From: Neurospora intermedia
Taxonomy: Eukaryota; Ascomycota; Sordariomycetes; Sordariales; Sordariaceae
Assembly (NCBI GenBank): GCA_037102815.1
Contig: BTPP01000006.1
Location: forward strand, 1,984,001 to 2,048,000
Length of the DNA: 64,000 nucleotides
Direction: 5' to 3'
Shown: one piece after another, positions 1-11,954 of the stretch
Position numbering within the stretch: position 1 is the stretch's first letter
Layout: every line of letters begins with the position of its first letter
The notes under the pieces: model-generated
The model's input: only the letters and a program-made list of their open reading frames with translations
What the model was told of the DNA's origin: nothing
The model's database searches: none
Made by a program: the position numbers and the translations under genes

Positions 1-2085
1 CTCGCCTCCGCTTTTCCCGCGGGTATTCACCTCGCCGCGACGTGGGACGCAGACCTCATGTACCGCTACGGCCGGGCCGTGGGCGCTGAGTATCGCGGTA
101 AAGGGGTGAACATTGCTCTAGGGCCGCTGGCGGGGCCGTTAGGACGGGTGGCAAAGGGAGGGAGGAATTGGGAAGGATTGGGGAGTGATCCGTACCTGGC
201 TGGCGTTGGGATGGGGAGGATCGTGGAGGGCGTGCAAGGGGAAGGGGTCATTGCTACTGCGAAGCATTTCTTGCTCAACGAACAGGAGTATAGAAGAAGA
301 TGGGGACAGGATGCGCCAGACGGAGAAGGACATGCCATCAGCGCGAATGTTGGGGACAGGGCGCTGAGGGAGTACGTCTGGCCGTTTATGGACGCACTGC
401 GGGCGGGCGCTGGAGCCGTGATGTGTGGATATAACAGGGCGAATCACAGCTATGTGTGCCAGAATTCCAAGTTACTGAATGGAGTACTCAAGACGGAGTT
501 GGGGTTTGAAGGGTTCGTGGTTACTGATTGGGATGCGCAGATGAGCGGGGTCGCGTCAGCCAACGCCGGAGCGGATATGGTGATGCCGCGGGACGGGTTC
601 TGGGGCGAGAAGTTGATTGAAGCTGTGAAGAACGGATCGGTGGCCGAGGAGCGCTTAAACGACATGGCGACCCGCGTGCTAGCGGCGTGGCTATACGCAG
701 GCCAGGACGGCGGGACCTACCCACCCGTCGGTGTCGCGCCGGGCGGTCAGCTACCCGACCCGGTTGACGTACAAGCGGACCACGCGGATCTCATCCGCGA
801 AATCGGAGCGGCGGGCACAGTCCTGGTCAAGAATGTCAACGGCACTCTCCCTCTAACCCGACCCAAATTCCTCTGCGTCTACGGCTACGACGCCATCGTC
901 AAGTCCACTCCCTGGGAAAATCCCGACCGCTACGGCGGCGGCTACGACGTCAACCGCGGCTGGACCACTTTCAACGGCACCTTGATCACCGGCGGCGGCT
1001 CCGGCAGCTCCACGCCCCCTTACGTCGTTTCCCCCTTCGAAGCCTTGTCCCACCGTATCCGCAAAGACCGCGGCATGCTCCGCTGGGACTTCCACTCCGC
1101 CAACCCCTCCCAGCAATACCTCAACGCGGACGCCTGTCTCGTCTTCATCAACGCCTACGCCTCCGAGATGTCCGACCGTCCTGCCCTCTCCGACGCCTTC
1201 AGCGACGACCTCGTGCTCAACATCGCCTCCTGGTGCTCCCAAACCATCGTCATCGTCCACTCGGCCGGCATCCGGCTCGTCGACCCGTGGATCTCCCACC
1301 CCAACGTCACCGCCGTGTTAATGGCCGGTTTACCCGGCCAAGAAACCGGTAACAGTTTAGTAGACATCTTATACGGCGACGTCGCCCCCTCCGGCCGTTT
1401 ACCTTATACCATCGCCAAGAAGGAGTCCGATTACGGGCATCTACTCAACCCTTCCACCGGCCAAGAAGAAGAAGAGGGCGGCGACCCGTTCTTCCCCGAA
1501 GATAACTTTGTGGAGGGACTACACATTGATTACCGCTTCTTCGATCGCCACAATATCACTCCCCGCTTCGAATTCGGCTTTGGATTGTCTTATACCACTT
1601 TCTCTTACTCGGACTTGCAAATCTATGTCTCTATCGCTCCCGGTGTCTCGGAAGAGACGACGATGATGCCCTCCCTCGCTGCCACCACCCGGTTCGCCGA
1701 GTTTCCCGATCCGGACACGCCTATTATCCAGGGCGGACATCCGGACTTGTGGGAGACTTTGTTCGTGGTAAAATGTCGTGTGGAGAATTCCGGGGATAAA
1801 CATGAGGGAAGAGAAGTGGTGCAGTTGTATGTAGGTATTCCCGCTTCGAAGGATGAGGAGGAGGAAGAGGATAAGGAAACGCCGGTTCGGCAGCTGCGCG
1901 GGTTTAAGCGTGTGGGACCGCTGGCGCCGGGGGAGGAGGGGGAGGCGGAGTTTGAGTTGACGAGGAGGGATTTGAGCGTTTGGGATGTGGAGATGCAGCA
2001 GTGGCGGTTGAGGAGGGGGAAGTACAAGATTTGGGTGGGGGCTAGTAGTAGGGATTTGAGGTTGAGTGGTACATTTGATATTTGA
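1..2085 (+). CDS. GH3 family beta-glucosidase, 5' end outside the window
   Basis: This is a glycoside hydrolase family 3 enzyme, expected to release glucose from the non-reducing end of cello-oligosaccharides. The frame is open from base 1 and reads FPAGIHLAATWD before the first ATG at 58. That segment is a conserved GH3 block, so ATG 58 is internal and the true start lies upstream. Visible landmarks are KHFLLNEQE, which holds the substrate-binding Lys-His pair, and VVTDWDAQ, whose first Asp (codon 526-528) is the expected nucleophile. The C-terminal alpha/beta sandwich follows (GLPGQETG and SGRLPYTI). A fibronectin-III-like domain closes the protein (FGFGLSYT, VQLYVG, LRGFKRV). About 694 residues are visible and no intron is seen. 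The signal peptide, if there is one, is out of view, so secretion is inferred from the family. Confidence 0.93.
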   Translation, partial: LASAFPAGIHLAATWDADLMYRYGRAVGAEYRGKGVNIALGPLAGPLGRVAKGGRNWEGLGSDPYLAGVGMGRIVEGVQGEGVIATAKHFLLNEQEYRRRWGQDAPDGEGHAISANVGDRALREYVWPFMDALRAGAGAVMCGYNRANHSYVCQNSKLLNGVLKTELGFEGFVVTDWDAQMSGVASANAGADMVMPRDGFWGEKLIEAVKNGSVAEERLNDMATRVLAAWLYAGQDGGTYPPVGVAPGGQLPDPVDVQADHADLIREIGAAGTVLVKNVNGTLPLTRPKFLCVYGYDAIVKSTPWENPDRYGGGYDVNRGWTTFNGTLITGGGSGSSTPPYVVSPFEALSHRIRKDRGMLRWDFHSANPSQQYLNADACLVFINAYASEMSDRPALSDAFSDDLVLNIASWCSQTIVIVHSAGIRLVDPWISHPNVTAVLMAGLPGQETGNSLVDILYGDVAPSGRLPYTIAKKESDYGHLLNPSTGQEEEEGGDPFFPEDNFVEGLHIDYRFFDRHNITPRFEFGFGLSYTTFSYSDLQIYVSIAPGVSEETTMMPSLAATTRFAEFPDPDTPIIQGGHPDLWETLFVVKCRVENSGDKHEGREVVQLYVGIPASKDEEEEEDKETPVRQLRGFKRVGPLAPGEEGEAEFELTRRDLSVWDVEMQQWRLRRGKYKIWVGASSRDLRLSGTFDI

Positions 2086-2468
2086 TGGGAGGGAATGTTG
2101 GTATAAAGGTATCCGTGCTTGAATCAATGACTTGATTAATGTCTGGAAAGGTCATTTTGGATTAGTGTTTTTCAATGGATTGATGTCCAAGGGAATCTAT
2201 TTCTGGACAGTGTATAAGGTCCAATGAGTGGCATGTATGTAAACAAGAATCATCTAAAGAAGGGTATATCGACAAGTTCGCAAGACTACCTACGTACACC
2301 CTTAATCACCACCTCGCTACGTCTTCCGTGTTCGTTCTTCAAAAGGACGGCTGGCCAGCCAACCCAGCAGGGGTTACTCGCACAGCAAGAACCCTCATTC
2401 TCCTTTCCCACCCCAACAACATATCCCCCTTTTCTTCTCTATCCGCATCCACTAGACCATTCCCTAGC
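2086..2468. other. Intergenic, convergent 3' ends
   Basis: This lies between the stop codons of the GH3 gene and the facing TMEM135-like gene. It should hold both 3' UTRs. I see no further gene. Confidence 0.6.
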
Positions 2469-4594
2469 CTAATACCTTAAGCCCTCCCCCTCCGACTCAT
2501 CTTCTTCAATTTTCAGCTCATACATATCCTCCTCCTTCTCGTCCGCCTCATCACCCTCAATCTCCAACGTCTCCAGCCAATCCCTCCACCCCTCACCTCT
2601 AACCCAGGACACTCCCTTCCTCCAATTCTTTTCCTTGATTGCCTTCGCGTCCCTCTCATACACCACACCAGTAAGCGCCAACGCCGCCACAAGGACCCAA
2701 ACATCCCCACTCTTCATTGCCCGCCACCACCTCCTCTTGACACCGACCTTCCAAAGGCTGTTCAAGCTCGCCTTGGCCGTGTGCAAGAAGATGGGCCGGC
2801 CCTTCTTCTTCTCCAGATAGGCCCAGAAGCCCGCCAGGAAGCCTCCCAAGAAAAAGCGCTGCGTGGGCATAAAGGTGCGCGGCAGCCACGTCTGGAAGAA
2901 GCAGATGCTGCTCCACCAAGTGCCCAGGGCACCCGTCAGGAAGGTCGACATGCGCAGCGCATTGGAGATGATGCCTTGGATGGTGGAGAGCGGGTAGTGG
3001 TAGAGCGAGCTGAAGCGCGGGAGAACCATGGCCGAGTAGACGAGGAGGAGAATCTTGGTTAGCGGTGTGAAGGAGCGCAGCCAGAAGGTGAGCAAGGTCC
3101 GCGTGCAGGAAGGGTCGGAGGGGTGGAGGGTCGCGCAGGAGAGGGAGGTGATGAGCGGGTGGGCGCCGGAGGTGAGGGGGGCGATGGCGGAGAGGGAGGC
3201 TGGGAGCGTGTCTTCATTGCCGGGGAAGAGGACGGGGGAAATAAATGCCCTGTTAGAAATGTTAGTTGCGGCCAAGGAGAAGGAACTTCGGAAGAGGGTA
3301 AAGACGTACGGCCAGTTGAGCTTGGCCATTGTGGCGAGGCTGTCAATTATCTCGTAAACCTTGGGCCATTTCAGGCTGAGAGGGAAATCCTCGGGTCTGG
3401 CGTGAAGATAGGCCGTGGAATGCTTGAAGATGAAGTCGCCATAGGCCTGCGTCGTCTCGTGTTAGCATTACGTCCCTCACCACCCATCTGATAGCAAACT
3501 TACCGTGGGAAAACAGTCCCGATCGAACACGGCAGCATGCAACAGCTGGCCAAATGCAAAGGGCTGTAACATCCAGCTTCCCCACCACCACGGCCTGGTT
3601 CGCTTCTTATCCGGCCTGCCGTGGGTGCCCCTATCCCAACCCCAGACCATGCCGTTGTCCTCGGCACAATTCCATCCGAACTCGAGTGCTCTGAAGAGCA
3701 CATACACGGCAATGGAAACACGTAGCTGCTGGCTTGGATAGACACCCAGAGCAAGACCAGCCAGGGAAGCACCGACGGCAGGGGCATACGGCGATGTGAG
3801 CGTGAGCGTAGTCTTGGGATTACGAATCCGGAAGGGAGCCGCTGTAGGGTCCAACAAATGGGCACGTAGGCGTGTGAAGAAGCGGAAAAGAAGTCGGTAC
3901 ATCAGCAAGATAGTGCTGAGTGATAGGGATAGCCGGAGGGTTGGCGACTTGTGAAGCGGCTGCTTCTGACCGCTGGCAGCACCGCTGTTCCCATGTTAGC
4001 TTATATCGGGACATTCCTACCTGATTCAATGCCAACCAAGGGGGATATGAGAACCTGGGAATGGCACCGAGGATGGATTACGTACCCTTGCTTCTTCCCT
4101 AGAACCCTCGCCGACACAATTCCCCACAACTTCATCAACGCGCCAGTCGCAATGAAGACGCGTAGCGAGTGTCGGATCGCTCTCGCATTGTAATCGTCGG
4201 CACCCGCTCCCTTGCCAGCAATCCTGGCCAATACCTCCTCTTTAGCCTTCGCCTTCGATTCCTTATCGCCGGAAGTCGAGCCACCGCCGGAACCGGTACT
4301 GGTAGCGTAACCCTTGGCCAGTGCCTGACCACCACCACCGCGACCCCTATTTTGGGGTTCACCGTCCATGATTCTCTGCACGGTATCGACTGTTGGCGCC
4401 CTTTTCCTCAGCGTCTTGGATTTGGAGATGACGTGTTTGTGCAGAACGGCGTATTCGCGAGCCGAGATGGTGTATCGCAGAGCATTGCGAAGAATGGGAT
4501 CCGAGGTGGACTTGGCTGAGACTCCCGGGCCTCTTGGGCCGGGGTTGGCTCTAGGGCCTGCTGCGGCTGCGCCGGCGGAGGCTCTTGAGGCCAT
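2469..4594 (-). CDS. TMEM135-like integral membrane protein
   Basis: Multi-pass membrane protein resembling the fungal relatives of TMEM135/PMP52, which are linked to peroxisomes and mitochondria in animals; the fungal role is not established here. Exons are 4594-4086, about 3984-3504 and 3446-2469, giving about 655 aa. Introns use GTACGT and GTAAGT donors. The exon 2/3 join reads FPT|AYGDFIFKH in phase 0. The first acceptor could also be 12 nt further in. The N-terminus is Ala/Gly-rich, followed by the conserved SAREYAVLHKHVISKS. Hydrophobic segments include FIATGALMKLWGIVSA and LAGLALGVYP, with a Trp-rich WWWGSWMLQPFAFGQLLHA. The tail is highly acidic (Glu/Asp-rich over the last 40 residues). 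Family assignment rests on recalled motifs. Confidence 0.75.
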
Positions 4595-6322
4595 CTTGGG
4601 ACGCGCCGCTGATCTCGGATAAAGGTTGCTTGACTTCTGGATGCGCCTTCGTGTAGATAATTTCGTAGGATGTTATTCTGCTCTCGGGGCAGCTCGTCTG
4701 GTTGAGTAATTGATGCCGGCCGTCAAGGCAGTTCCCAATCGATGTTGAGGATTCGTCGCGACTCGACTCCCTGATTCTGTGTTTCCGATTTCTCCTCCCT
4801 GCCCTTCCTCTGTGGTACCCTTGATCGTTAGAAAGCCCTATGTCGGCGCAGTTTGTCGCGTGATGTCGTCATAAACAGTCGAAAGGTCGTAAAATAAGTA
4901 GGGCCGCCCGCCTGTCGTCTGCGACCTGACGCCGCCCGTTTGTGTGTGGAGATGGATTCGGTGAGGGGAGATGGAATTGGGGCCTGGCAGTGCTCGGCTT
5001 GCAATTGGGCATTCAGTCAGCAAGTGACTATCAGTCAACAGTGGTGCAGCCCAGAGTGACGCTTCCCAGTTCCACGTGCTATTGTCCCCAAGCGAGCCAG
5101 CCTCGGTAATTTCTAGTTACATAGTTCACTGAATGTCTGACTGGCTGTTTAGCGAATGAACCCCTTACGAAGCTAAAGAGACCTCATGGAGCCAAGCTGA
5201 AGGAATAGCTCCCAATTAGGTTAGCGCATTTCTCCCCACACTCACAAAGGGGCCCCGATCCGGATGCTACCTCTACCTTCGCAGCTACCTATCCTTTCCA
5301 CGATGCCGTCATTCTCCATGCAAGGCGATTCTTTTCTTTTCCAAAGCCCCAAACCCAAGTCAATAAACACAACATAAACATCGAGAATAACGGGATAATA
5401 TATGTAATGCTGTACAATTTTGTTTTACAACCAACTACCTAAAATATCTTGATGGCATGAGAGAGTTCCCTAGGCCAATCATGCCTACCATTTATCCGTG
5501 AAAATCGCAACGTCCATGGGTATTTTAGTATGTTTTCCTTCCTGCATCGATCATAACGGCTGAATCCAGTGTCTGGCGGAAACAACCACTCGCTAACCAC
5601 TCCTTACAAAACAATATGAAAAGAAAAAGTAAGTAACGCCGCAAAGCCCAAGCCGGATCCCAATCCAAACCATCCTCGCTCCGCCAGAAGAAAATTTCTG
5701 GAAAACTTCGGTTCCTGCCAAAGCAATGACATCCTTCCAACCATGCTGGATACCGTTGGGCTAGCTCCGCTGCACCCATTTCATGACCAAGACGACCTGA
5801 AAAGGAAGATAAAAGATTCACGGCTTGCATCCATCGCACCCAAACGCCACCATCGCCTGCTTCCTCGGCGTATGAATGCAGAAAGATAAAAAGTAAAAAA
5901 CATAGAGGAGGAAATAAGAAAAAGACCGAAACCTCATGCATCTGCCTCGCAGAGTCGCAGTCCCAGCACGCTCCAAGAGCCCGATGAACGCCAACGGCAT
6001 TCGTCGCGCCGGCGTACCAGAATCTGAAGGAGTTTTCCTTCATAACGACAGAAACCCCTCGTGTACCTCGAAACTTGTCTTGCCAAGTTATCCATGGTGA
6101 CGGCGCTTCCTCAATCGTACAACTCCGGTCGCAATGCAAACAGACAAAGGAGTAACGTGAAACAAACAGCATTATAAAAGAAGCCTTTTAAGCAACCCAA
6201 GGAGAAGGCGATATAGCAAAACCACTTCCCACGCCAGACCGATTCGCAAGATTCATGAAGTCGTAAATGTTGAGAGCTCAGCACCCGCTACTGCTTGACG
6301 CCCACCGTCGTCTTCATTTGTC
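4595..6322. other. Intergenic between two minus-strand genes
   Basis: This holds the promoter of the TMEM135-like gene and the 3' UTR of the BTB-like gene. A 215-codon open frame on the minus strand (5525-6172) looks like chance: it has low-complexity hydrophobic runs and no recognisable domain. Nothing else is seen. Confidence 0.5.
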
Positions 6323-8580
6323 TCAGGGGCTTGCTTCCTCGCCGTGGATCCACGTACGGATAAGGTAAGCGCCGTCTCCTGAGACCACTTCCTCCTTGAA
6401 GCCCATGTTGTTATACCAATAATCTGGCATGCCGTTGACCAATGGGGGCCTCGCAAAAGGGCCAAGAACATCGGTATGTTTTGCCAATGCAGACGTTCGC
6501 CTGAGTTCGCGTTCCTGGACAACCTCGTTGACAATGTTGTGATGCATATTGGGGCTATTCTCCATAATGATCTTGAACATGTCGAACGGCAGATTCAAAA
6601 GGATGCGTGAGAGGATAGTGTCGTTGAGCGCCGGCATACGATTGCTACGCGGGCTCTCGGCCTGCTTGGTCGATCCTTGGCCATTCTCCGCTCCGAGCGA
6701 GAGGTCCCCGAACCGAATTTGCAACAACCTGGGATTGATGGAGCCCTTTGAGAGTCGTGATGGTGCCTGGGTAGCCGGCACAGGTTCGTTGGACGAGGAT
6801 TGAGGATCGCGTGGGGCGGGAGAAGGCGGAGCGGCAGCCTGACGTGTCTCGGCCGGTAGTCTGGGAAAACCAAAGTCACTCACACTTGTGTCAAGGACAA
6901 AGTCTTGCGGAATATTGTGCGCAAGGAAGTGAAGAACGCTGTCGATGAGCTCGGTCATAATAGGGGCACTCTCCTGCTGGGAAGAGATGATGACGGATTT
7001 CAAAACAAATTCGGTAGCAAGTTCAATCGTGGGCCAGCAAACCAACTCTGCACCACGGTGAACAGCGAACGAGACCACCTGCGGTAGCTGGAGGTAGCGG
7101 CCGGTCGTGATATAACTGAGAGCGAGCTTGAAATCTTCGATGACGCCGCGTGGAGGGAACTGCGAAGGAAGATAGCCTCGAAGGGTCCAGCCATACAGGG
7201 AACGAATGGCGAACATGAGAGTGTCAGATCGCACATATTCGTTGTCGAGCTCCAACGAAACCACTCCTCCCGGGCCGGTGCCCTGCAACTCCATGATCCT
7301 GACCAGTGTCGGGCTGCGAGCCAACACTAAACGATGCGCCGGGATTGCTAACGGCTCATACAACTTCTCATGCCCAGGAATTTCCTGAAACTTTTGGCTA
7401 GGCTTGAATTGGACTTGAAGCGTGCAGTCACTGAAAGGGTGGTTGTTTGCTGCGTTACGCAAAAAATCCAGGATAGCGTTCTGCTCTCGCTGGAAGGCCA
7501 TAACGGAGGCATTGGGTTGGGGCAAACCATTGACAGGCGGACTCAGCCCCTGTGGGGGTAACGCGCTTTGGTTGACCCAATTAGCGGAGTGCCCGTTCTG
7601 GCCATTGGCACTCTGACCGTTGGCAGATCCGAGCTGGCCGAAGTTGTGATCTCCGGGATGGATAGGTGACTGCGAGCCGTGAACACTGTGGGGTGTGGGG
7701 GGTCCGTGGTGGTTGACGAGAGCCGCGGGATAGCCATCAACGGTGGAGGAAATTAGCAACGGCCGTCCGGAGCCATCGAACGGGGGTATCGTTCCAGGAG
7801 CATAAGGTAAACCTCCGGGAGGAGGAAAGGGAGCCATGGGGTGGGGGGCGGGCGATGAAGCCCCGGAGTCGTTCGGTCCTCCGAAATACAGACCGGCGTT
7901 GCTAGGGTGGCCTTGATGAAAGGCAGCCTGGGGCCGGTAGATGATGGTGGGCTGAGGCATGGCTGTTGGAGCTTCGTGAGTGTAAATCGAAGAAGAAGCC
8001 GTACTCTGAGACGGTGCGTGGTGAGAGGAACGAGGTAGAAAAGTGTTGCTGGACGGAGGCGCAGGTTCAAATTGGATGGGGCGGCCAGTTGGCACATCTA
8101 TGGAAGAATGTCAGCATGGGCTCTTACAAGACGGACATGCCTGCCTATTGCCAAGCTAACAGGCAAGGAGCAAATTAACTACATGCAGCACGCATAAAGA
8201 GCTTTCATACCTGTTTTTCCTTGGTGATGCATGGGTTCAGTTGGCGGAGCATTGACGTTGGCACCGTTATGCTGAGCGGGCTGCGATGCAAGAAGGGGTG
8301 CACCATTGTGTTTCTCCTCATTCTTTGCCGCTTCGGCGGACGGTTGCCCTTGCTGTCGATCACGAAGATCCGGATCGACTGCTCTTTGAACGGCGGAAGC
8401 AACCGGCTGGCTCCGAGCAATGACTGCAGGAGCCAAAGATTTGGCTTGTTTGATAGTAGAGATTGGGCGCTGAGGGAAGCCGAGCGGCAGAGCAGGGACA
8501 ACGGGCTTAATGACGTTGTAGGGTGCTCGCCTGGTGCCGCCGGGGTTTGCGGGCGTGCCGGCCTCATTGGGAGGCGCCAT
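6323..8580 (-). CDS. BTB/POZ-like domain protein
   Basis: Two exons, 8580-8211 and 8097-6323, encode 714 aa. The intron (8210-8098, GTATGA donor, ATAG acceptor) joins KT|DVPTGRP in phase 1 and removes stop codons present in the unspliced reading. The N-terminal half is low-complexity Pro/Gln/Asn/Gly-rich and probably disordered. A BTB-like fold starts near residue 330: FLRNAANNHPFSDCTLQVQF, then IPAHRLVLARSPTLVRIM, the usual pattern of a buried dimerisation core. A helical region follows (TDTLMFAIRSLYGWTL and further), then another Pro/Ser-rich stretch and a conserved C-terminal block (LPFDMFKIIMENSPNMHHNIVNEVVQERELRR). BTB proteins act as oligomerisation scaffolds or cullin-3 adaptors; neither role can be shown here. 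The start chosen is the first ATG in frame. Confidence 0.8.
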
Positions 8581-11500
8581 GATTGCGGAACGTGGGAATT
8601 GTCTGCTTCACTTGTTGTAACAGGCGGTAAAATTGACGAACGGGGCCGGAACAAAAAGGCGAAGCCAGGTGTACAAAAGCAGACTGGAAGCGCAGGTCGG
8701 GGATGCGGGTGGTGGGATGGCAGGTTCGGGAAGACGGGAGGCAGCAGAGGACAGCCAGGTCGGTCGGAGTGACGAGAAGCTGGCCGAGAGCTGAGATATC
8801 ACCAAGCTCGAAACTTCAAAGGCCGAGCAGATCGTTGTAAATGAAGGACGGTGGCCGGCTTGTGATTGATAGCTCCGAGAGTTCAGATAGCAAAGTCGAC
8901 GTGGATCCCTTCCCAAATCTTGAATCGCAAGATGGATGGAAATCGTGGGCCTCAAGCAGCCGAAGTAGGTGGTTTCAATGCAAGACGCCGTCTTGCTATT
9001 CCTCTTCTGTTTGTATCAATGTTGAGTCAGAATGGCCACAAGATGGAGGTTTGATCAAGACGGATCTTTCTTTGGCGGCGGGTGTTGGGGAAAGGCGGAC
9101 GAGGCAAACGTAGAGGTAGCATACGGAGCTGCGCGGGGTGTTTGAAGGAAGGGAAGCAGCAACGCGAACAAGGCGGGCAAAAATTGGCTACCCTTGCCAT
9201 TGGTGTTTTGTAGAGGAAGTTGAAGGGGCTACCAGTAAGCTGGCGGACGAACCTAATAAGTGAGCGGAGCGGAAGGGAAGTTTGGCAGCTGGAAGCTGAG
9301 TTCGCCTTGTCAAGAGCTCAGTCAGGGAAGGAAGGGAAGGAAGCGAGTTCGAGATGGCCTCGAATCGATCGAGTCTGTCGTGTCGATGGAAGACTGGAGG
9401 GTACGGCAGGTCTCAAGGTACGATTCCAGGTTCAGTGCCGGCAAGAGTTGAGGCCGGGGCAGGCAGGCAGAACAACCGAACAGCAACCTAAATGCAACTT
9501 GAAGCCCGAGCACGGCAAAAGTCAGTCCGTCGGATTTGCCCCGAATTGAAGTCCAGCTCAGGCGATGATGCCAAATTTTTGACTCCCCCGCCAGAAAAAA
9601 CTTAGTCCACTTCTCGGATTGGTTGAAGCTAGGATCTCAGTGGGGCGAGTCTCGGCGTGGGGATCAATGGCCCGCGCACTTTTAGCGTGTAGACAGTTCC
9701 ACCCCCCCTGTCCCGCGAATTGTCAACAGCCGAATTTCACAGACATGATCTCTGAACTGAACCGTTGCAACAATTGCATGTGTCAATTGCCCCTCCATGC
9801 AAATGCCACGGCATGTGGATGACTTCTTTTCCAAGGAAGCTATCTTCATCGCCCACACCGTTCTTGTTTTTTCAATGTACGCATTCACTCTGCTCCAGAG
9901 CAAGCACTTGGCAGGACCCTGAATGATTTCTGCTTCCAGACATTCGCAGACATTCCATTAGCTTCCAGCTTCTGCGGCCGCCGCAACTCCATCTGTTCAA
10001 GTTCCACACCAAGTCCACCGGCGGTACGTACACATTGTCCAAATTGCGCAAGGACCCGCACGCTCCGTCCTACACTATGTACATAACGGGCTACGCACGG
10101 GAAACAGACAAAGTACAAACTTCATCGCGCCCCCTTTGGTGATTCAAACTCGACTGATGTACATCGATATATGTGCACAAGCTTAGTAAAGCTCAGAGGG
10201 ATTCCTCAATGGCAATAGGATCAAAGCCGACCACGTGTAGCAGAACCGTGCCGACATGAATATACAGTATACACTGGAACACCCGGCTCCCCAATTCCAA
10301 CCCCGGCTCCGAATCCTGTCATTCACATGGAACCCTGCGCACCGCGCCGAGTTACGACCCTTCCCGGTTCTCAGCCCTACGCGCAACCACATTCGGAAGC
10401 TGGAGTCAGACAAACCCCCCGCGCTTCCTTTGTATCATCACTGCTACTATCAATAACCCCGTGTGAGCAAAGTATCGCTTACCTCTCTTGACTGTTCCCT
10501 AGTTCCGACACCTCAAGCTCTATTTCGTCTACCTATCAACGTCCAATCGACACATTGGTTCGTTTGCCTCGGCCGTGTCGTCAGAGTCAACCATGATTCC
10601 CATAGTGGGGAACAGCTTCTCGCCGGGGCATGGACCAAACGGTATCCGCTCCTGGCAGCAGGGGAGCCCTTACAAGTACGTCACATGGATGACTTACACG
10701 CATCGCTGTTTTGTGTCTCTTTTCTCTCGTTGAACCCATTTCAATATATCGACACAAGTGAACGAGTCCACAGAACTTTTCCGACACCGATTGGGAAAGA
10801 ACACCGACAAGATAGGTACGCTGCATGATCCCCTTATCAAGGACCCCTCAAGGTACACTAGTGCAAAAAAGAGCTCGGGCATGCTTACACCAAATCACAC
10901 CCGGAAACTGTCTGGACTATTTTTCATACCAACCTGCCCTCTTGTTCTAGAGTCCCTGTTCTGCAAGCGCCAAGATCTTCTTGACGCCTTTTTAGCCCGC
11001 TTCAATCAAAACGTGGTCCAAACACACAAAGTTCTTGGGCGCTCATCACCTCGGCTGCTCTGCATGCGCAGGTACGATCTATCGTTAAATGGAACTATGT
11101 CACATGCTGCGCCTCAAGGTATATCGCGATGACGTATGCCGTATATTTACAGGTTCGTTCTCTTCCAACCTTTGTCAACTTCCATAATTGAGCCGATTTG
11201 AGCAAGTATCACGACGTGAAATCATTCCCCACCAAACCTCGAGATGCCTTGCTAGAGCCATCCACACACAAAAAGGGACAGCTGTCAAATAAGGTCTCCA
11301 ACTAAAATGAGCAAGGTTTGAAGCGCTTTTCACATTGAAGGCACAAGCAAGGCGCCTTCAATCATGACGGTTTCGGGAGACTCGATTTTTTACCTTCTCA
11401 GTACATATCGCGCCCTTGACTTACTCTCAGATTTTCGGCATGTGTCAGTGAAATGGTAGTGAAAACCACTTTCATTTCCTTACCCCTGACGCTTGTTACA

Positions 11501-11584
11501 GTAATTACCGAGTGTATGTTACTACTGATGGACCACTATTTTCCAGGCACTCACTACTAAACAGAACAAACAGATTTAGATATC
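8581..11584. other. Long intergenic region
   Basis: Three kilobases with only short open frames of biased composition and no recognisable domain. The part near 8.6-9.6 kb probably carries the promoter and 5' UTR of the BTB-like gene. I see no tRNA, tandem repeat or transposon end. Confidence 0.5.
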
Positions 11585-11741
11585 ATGGGTTCAAGCACCA
11601 CGACTATTCAAGGCGGCATAGGTGCGTTGGGATAATTTTCATTCGTATCATCGACCACATACTTTAACATCTTCCTTTCTCATACCGATCTTCTCATCAG
11701 GCCATAACTCTGAGCTCGCCACCCACAGTTGCTGCTTCTGA
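11585..11741 (+). other. Possible spliced short ORF or non-coding RNA
   Basis: ATG at 11585 reads MGSSTTTIQGGI, then a good donor (G|GTGCGT, intron from 11622) and a good acceptor (TTCTCATCAG, ending 11700). Joining them keeps phase and ends at TGA 11739-11741, giving 25 aa. No homology is recognised. It may be a chance pair of splice-like signals, the end of a longer transcript, or a spliced non-coding RNA. Confidence 0.2.
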
Positions 11742-11954
11742 CCACCTCTAGGTATTCTCGTAATGCAGATAACATCCAAAACGCTATGCAAGTAATGCGG
11801 CCTCTATCAGTGGTCGCTCTATAGTACCGGTGTCATGCCAAAATCCAAGTCCCAAACTCCAGCAAAAGAAAATGCAACGCTCTTCCCTTTTTCTTTCTTC
11901 ATCACCTTCTCCTCACACAACTCTTTGCTTTCCAGGAAAAACGGTCTCAACGTA

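Noticed and set aside
30-60. ATG 58 as the start of the GH3 gene
   Set aside because: Conserved GH3 sequence is encoded in frame upstream of it, so the gene is truncated by the window.
5525-6172. 215-codon minus-strand frame downstream of the BTB-like gene
   Set aside because: Mixed low-complexity hydrophobic and charged runs, no domain, no intron logic; it lies where a 3' UTR is expected.
8608-8955. Possible extra upstream exon of the BTB-like gene
   Set aside because: The ATG at 8580 is the first in-frame start and no splice acceptor is needed; the upstream frame is compositionally random.
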